Positions 60,227-64,000 of a DNA stretch of 64,000 nt are shown piece by piece. The notes under the pieces are model-generated. The model searched no databases and was not told the origin of the DNA. It saw only the letters and a list, made by a program, of their open reading frames with translations. How positions within the stretch are numbered: the first letter of the stretch is position 1; the number at the start of each line of letters is the position of its first letter. Source of the stretch: Paramyrothecium sp. XJ0827 (taxonomy: Eukaryota > Ascomycota > Sordariomycetes > Hypocreales > Stachybotryaceae); NCBI GenBank assembly GCA_020881915.1, contig JAJFPB010000001.1, forward strand, positions 2,604,001 through 2,668,000, read 5' to 3'. Position numbers and translations under genes: made by a program.

Positions 60227-62224
60227 CTAGCTAGGACGATCCCTCAGGGGATTGCATTCCAGGATTCCCATGACGTACATTTCTGCCTTACTCCCCGGAA
60301 GGTCATTGTCTTCGCAGAATATGGCCTCCACCTCGTCAAATGCCATGTTGGCGCACTCGGCGCCCAATGGTTCAAACAGCTCCAGGAACCCAGTACACTT
60401 GCCGCGCAGAGCATCTAAAGCCTGTGCCCACGTTCCGCTCAGGAGCCGGAAGTGATCCAGGACAATGCAATGCAAAGGCGCCTTGATCCCGTTCACGAAT
60501 AGCTGAAGCTCTGAGAGATGCATGGCGGCGCCTCGTAGGGACAGGCTGGATAGAATTGGCCACTGGCGTAATGCTATGAGCTTGCCTACGTTGGCTGGGA
60601 CTCGGTCGCCGAAATTAAATATCTGGTTATTTGAAGTGCTTAGTTCGAATTCTTCGATGCTCGATGTATCCAGGTAAGATGCGAGCATATCATAAAGAGC
60701 ACCCCCTTCTGACTCAGTGGTGATCCAATCAGGGCAGATGAAAGAGAATGTTCTCAGCTGTTGTATCGCTGATGGAAGCTGTTGTAGCACTTCCGGTCTT
60801 TGCAGCAAATCTGAAGACATCTCTAGATGTGATAGACGGATTGAAATGCTCTTCAGCTGCACCCCAGCCTGTTGAACAGTCACTGGTAACTCAGTGACGA
60901 TTTCGCTGAGCCTCAATGGGCGTGAATGCCGGTAGGCAGTGTGGTAAACCATCGGATGCCCCATGTTCTCAAGGATACAGTCATGACCCCAGTTCCGGAA
61001 ATAGTCATCAAAAGGCACCGAGGAGTCCCCGTCCAGCAAGCATAGTGCTCTCGCATGAGGCATGCGGGCTATTCCTGCAGCAACTGTTCTCAAGAATTTC
61101 CCACTCTGACGAAGCTCCTCCTGATCCAAGAATAGCTCGTGATATCGTTGATGGCTCTGCTCAAAGAGACTGCGGTGGATGCGGCTTTCTTCGCTGCTTT
61201 GTGGACCATGCGGTTCTTCCGCAAATCGACGCCAGGATACCAGTACTTCTCTCGACTTTTTGAGCATATTTAGGTCCTCAAACCTGACGGGGATCTGCCC
61301 CGAAGCCCTGCGATCCATTGAACGCACTTGCTGTTCCAGCTCGTCAGCTTGAAAGCGGACGAATGCTCTGAAATCATTGCTGAGATCAGGATCAAAAAAA
61401 GGTAATAAGACGCGAACAGTGGTAATGGCCCTGCCGATGGTTGGATGGCGCGATATCTTTTCGAAGCGTGATAAAGATGAACTACTCAGATTCACAGATG
61501 CAGAACGAAGCAAGAATCGAGTACTGGAGCGACAAAAAGCCTGACAGGTGAGGCGGCAGTTTTGGATCTCTTGATAAACTGAGTACGGGGGAAATGACGG
61601 ATCATGAAGGGGTCTTTCCAGAAACCCAAATATGCTGGAGAGAACCTCCTCGGGCATGTCCAGTATATGCAATGATCGCAGGTTCTGTCGAGAGATTTCG
61701 TTGGTACGGCGCCGGAGACTTTGTTGGAGGTCCTCAACATCCTCCTTCAGATCGGCGAGTCGCATCAGCTCTTCTCTCAAAGCGGATTCCGACTGGAAGA
61801 GGCCTCTCCTGTAAGCTGCTACAAGCCACGCATTGGAGTCAGCTTCATTATCCTGGTCATCTCGTTCGAATTTGTCAGTAGGGTCAGCCCAGCCCTCTGG
61901 CGGTACTAGTTCTCCCGATTTATCGTGGATTGATGTCCATATGTCTGATGCGCAGAACAATCTTCTCTGAACCTTCCGAATTGTTTCGTCCACCTCGGAA
62001 AGGGTGGTGTAGGCCTCTGCGAGGGAGCCCAGTGCTTCAACATCGACGGCAGGTATTCCATTGCAGAAGTCGTGTTGAAGACTTGTGATCTGGTCTGATG
62101 GTTTGGTGTCTTTGAAGTGGTAAGCTCTCGTGTCGTGTTCCCAGATGTCGGCGAGTTTCCTGATGGTTCGAGTTCGTGAGCGAGGTTTTGCATGCTCGTC
62201 GCACCTTCCGTGTCGGACTTTGCA
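60227..62224 (-). CDS. F-box protein, 5' end unresolved
   Basis: A long minus-strand frame ending at 60227, open up to a TGA at 62230-62228. It encodes about 665 residues. A coiled-coil stretch (EELMRLADLKEDVEDLQQSL) precedes an F-box-like SLHILDMPEEVLSSIFGFL. Then comes a fungal F-box-type C-terminal region with Leu-rich strands. The frame has no ATG before 61765 yet clearly continues upstream of it (DIWEHDTRAYHFKDTKPSDQ). An acceptor-like TTGACAG sits at 62231-62225, so the upstream part is either a missed 5' exon or has been lost. Just above the TGA the same frame reads a Cys-rich DSCSKKSTCLKC, a short stretch that hints at an interrupted reading frame. F-box proteins recruit substrates to SCF ubiquitin ligases; the target here is unknown. 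Confidence 0.7.
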   Translation of the reverse strand, partial: CKVRHGRCDEHAKPRSRTRTIRKLADIWEHDTRAYHFKDTKPSDQITSLQHDFCNGIPAVDVEALGSLAEAYTTLSEVDETIRKVQRRLFCASDIWTSIHDKSGELVPPEGWADPTDKFERDDQDNEADSNAWLVAAYRRGLFQSESALREELMRLADLKEDVEDLQQSLRRRTNEISRQNLRSLHILDMPEEVLSSIFGFLERPLHDPSFPPYSVYQEIQNCRLTCQAFCRSSTRFLLRSASVNLSSSSLSRFEKISRHPTIGRAITTVRVLLPFFDPDLSNDFRAFVRFQADELEQQVRSMDRRASGQIPVRFEDLNMLKKSREVLVSWRRFAEEPHGPQSSEESRIHRSLFEQSHQRYHELFLDQEELRQSGKFLRTVAAGIARMPHARALCLLDGDSSVPFDDYFRNWGHDCILENMGHPMVYHTAYRHSRPLRLSEIVTELPVTVQQAGVQLKSISIRLSHLEMSSDLLQRPEVLQQLPSAIQQLRTFSFICPDWITTESEGGALYDMLASYLDTSSIEEFELSTSNNQIFNFGDRVPANVGKLIALRQWPILSSLSLRGAAMHLSELQLFVNGIKAPLHCIVLDHFRLLSGTWAQALDALRGKCTGFLELFEPLGAECANMAFDEVEAIFCEDNDLPGSKAEMYVMGILECNPLRDRPS

Positions 62225-63008
62225 CTGTCAACACTTGAGGCAGGTGCTTTTTTTGGAGCAAGAGTCCCTGTCAAGTTGTCGTTGCTGCCAGCTGTCGGAG
62301 CTACCTAGCACCTTATTCTGGCAGTGTCCGTCACATGACTGCCCCCTGAGCTCAAGCAACCGCACCTGGCTCAATGTGAATTGACTACCTTATTGAAGTG
62401 AGTCGTTCAAATAACCGCAGAGTTGGACTGCCTGGTCGCCATGCACAACTTGTACTCCGTGATGGCCGTTACTGAAAGAACGTGACGGTGGGGCTCCCCG
62501 AAGCGTGTTTGCACTCTCACTCCCAGGTACGTGGTTGGCTAGGACTCTCCGTCACGAACCGTCAAAACTCACGTCATTGACGAGCTTCGGGTGTGTCTAG
62601 ATGGCCTCACTTTACGTAAGATGTGTTGAACGTTCCAAATCGGTCCTGGTCAGGGTTTGTGACCTAAAGTGGAGGAGGAGCATAGTTGGAAATCCGCCTC
62701 CTGGGCATGTTGGAGACTGCTGAGCCTCTCTGGCCTCTGATGCATCTGCCAATCTTACATTTCAAGAGGTTGATGTTGGGAGTCATGTGTTGAGAAAGCA
62801 AGGGTAGTAAACATAGTAAATTTATCTCGAGGTATAATAATAGTGGCCGACATGAGATCAGCGGCCAGGTCCAAATGCAGTCCTTATGAAAAGACACCAT
62901 GCTACATCGCTCGTCCATGCAGGAATCTACAGCAGCAGCGCCGTGCTACCAGAGTATATACAGTCCCATCCCTATTTTCTCCACTTCGTCCCCTCTTGCC
63001 GTGCGCGA
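62225..63008. other. Intergenic region upstream of F-box gene
   Basis: About 780 bases between two leftward genes. It should hold the missing 5' exon and promoter of the F-box gene and the 3' region of the copper ATPase. I could not identify that exon with confidence. Confidence 0.4.
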
Positions 63009-64000
63009 TCAAGCATCGAGGTTCTCCAGCGGAACGTAGCCCTCCTCCTTCTGGATCCGTCTCCTGCCCACCGTCTCCCGGAACCAGCCCACGACGCCCC
63101 GGCCGCTCATCCATCGCAGGCCGTCGCCCTTGAGCTGGCCCGTCGCCGCCGCGTCCTGCATCCAGCGTGGGCGCTTCCAGAGCTTGAGCAGCAGACTGCT
63201 CACCACGACGCTCACGCTGCTGGATGCCATGGCCAGTCCGGCCATCATTGGGTGCATGTGTACGCCGAAAGGCAGGAACATGCCCATAGCTACGGGCAGG
63301 CCGACGACGTTGTACATGCACGACCATGCCAGGTTGAGCTTGATGCGAGTGACAATGGTGCGGGCAAGGTGCAGCGCGGCGGGAATGTCCATCAAGTCGG
63401 TGGGTCGCATCAGCACCACGTCGGCAGCCTCCATGGCCACGTCGGTGCCGCTCGCCATGGCAATACCGAGATCGGCAGTGGCCAGGGCTGGCGAGTCGTT
63501 GATACCGTCACCAACCATCGCCATGATCTCGCCCTGGCTCTGCATCTCCTTGACGATGGACTGCTTCTCGTCGGGGCTAACGCCAGCAAAGACATCGTCG
63601 GCAGCTATTCCCACAGATGCGGCGACAGCGAGTGCGGTCGATCGCTGGTCACCGGTGACGATTGCCGTCTTGATGCCCATTCGGTGCAGAACAGAAATGG
63701 CTACCGCTGCGCCCTCCTTGATTGTGTCAGCGAGGCAGAGGTGGCCAGTGTACTGCCCATTGATGGCAATGAAAATGTTGGTCGTTCCGGCTGCGGACGT
63801 AGGGCTTGACTTCTTGAGGGCGGAGGAGTTGAGTTCTTCCGATACCAGAATTGCGTCTTCGGGGACCTCGACCCCATTCTGCTGTAGGTATCGCGTGCTA
63901 CCAATGAGAGCAGTGTAGCGAGCACGTTGCCGGCCGAAAGCCGGCTCAACCAGTGCCTTGACACCTCTTCCAACCGTGGCCTTGAACTCGCCAATGCTTC
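63009..64000 (-). CDS. Copper-transporting P1B-type ATPase (C-terminal part, runs off right edge)
   Basis: The C-terminal third of a Cu+-exporting P-type ATPase (Ccc2/ATP7 family). The frame is open from the right edge (first full codon at 63998) to the stop at 63009, about 330 residues. Visible conserved parts are AAISVLHRMGIKTAIVTGDQ (P-domain), DVFAGVSPDEKQSIVKEMQ, AMVGDGINDSPALATADLGIA (hinge GDGxNDxPAL), and the metal-site helices YNVVGLPVAMGMFLPFG and MMAGLAMASSSVSVVVSSLLL. YN and MxxSS in the last two helices are the family's Cu-binding residues. The cytosolic tail is about 60 residues. The heavy-metal-binding N-terminus, the CPC motif and the DKTGT site lie outside the window. Golgi-loading versus detoxifying type cannot be decided. 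Confidence 0.92.
   Translation of the reverse strand, partial: SIGEFKATVGRGVKALVEPAFGRQRARYTALIGSTRYLQQNGVEVPEDAILVSEELNSSALKKSSPTSAAGTTNIFIAINGQYTGHLCLADTIKEGAAVAISVLHRMGIKTAIVTGDQRSTALAVAASVGIAADDVFAGVSPDEKQSIVKEMQSQGEIMAMVGDGINDSPALATADLGIAMASGTDVAMEAADVVLMRPTDLMDIPAALHLARTIVTRIKLNLAWSCMYNVVGLPVAMGMFLPFGVHMHPMMAGLAMASSSVSVVVSSLLLKLWKRPRWMQDAAATGQLKGDGLRWMSGRGVVGWFRETVGRRRIQKEEGYVPLENLDA

Noticed and set aside
1..64000. Secondary-metabolite cluster or large mobile element
   Set aside because: No PKS, NRPS, terpene synthase, transposase or reverse transcriptase was recognised; genes are housekeeping and unrelated.
1..64000. CRISPR array or bacterial defence system
   Set aside because: The intron-rich eukaryotic gene structure excludes it, and no regular spaced repeats were seen.

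Overview
This is a 64 kb piece of a filamentous ascomycete nuclear genome. It looks like a Sordariomycete, possibly Hypocreales, but that rank is inferred from gene content and style, not tested. The evidence is many short introns (about 50-200 nt) with GTRNGT-like donors and (C/T)AG acceptors, intron-rich housekeeping genes on both strands, pyrimidine-rich leaders, long AT/GC-balanced intergenic tracts and scattered AAGGTA/TACCTT short repeats. I saw no bacterial-type operons, CRISPR, rRNA or convincing tRNA.

Layout, left to right. A peroxisomal ABCD half-transporter (5' end only, minus) runs off the left edge. After a 3.6 kb gap come an SCP/Psr1-type phosphatase (+), Sec61 beta (+) and a large sterol-glucosyltransferase-like protein carrying a Vps13/ATG-C-like block and six ubiquitin-interacting-like motifs (+). 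Next are an unknown membrane protein (-), a zinc-ribbon protein (-), RNase P subunit Rpp1/p30 (+), a secreted proline-rich repeat protein (-), a GFA-family zinc protein (-), an F-box-like/DUF-type protein (-), Mediator subunit Med8 (-), a small two-helix membrane ORF (+) and a choline-sulfatase-like enzyme (-). After a 4.9 kb gene-poor tract come IQGAP/Rng2 (-), an Rmd1-like DUF155 membrane protein (+) and a TPT-family sugar-phosphate/nucleotide-sugar transporter (-). A second gene-poor tract of 5.2 kb leads to a PLOD-like type II membrane glycosyltransferase with a tandem-repeat tail (+), a possible orphan terminal exon (-), an F-box protein with an unresolved 5' end (-) and the C-terminal third of a Cu+-type P1B ATPase (-) cut by the right edge.

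Most genes are unrelated housekeeping functions: secretion and ER (Sec61 beta, the transporter, the glycosyltransferase), transcription and RNA processing (Med8, Rpp1), cytokinesis (IQGAP), lipid and peroxisome metabolism (ABCD transporter, sterol glucosyltransferase), sulfur acquisition (sulfatase) and copper transport. No biosynthetic cluster, phage or intact transposon is visible. The more unusual material is the PPxY + glycosyltransferase + ATG-C-like + 6xUIM architecture, the secreted AHQTGSVL triple-repeat protein, the 39-bp tandem repeat in the glycosyltransferase tail, a sec61-beta start codon isolated in a 3-nt coding exon, and small intergenic repeats (TACCTTAAGGTA palindromes, AGAGCC hexamers, a 177-bp inverted-repeat unit). 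All exon boundaries were joined by hand and checked for reading-frame phase; none has transcript support here.
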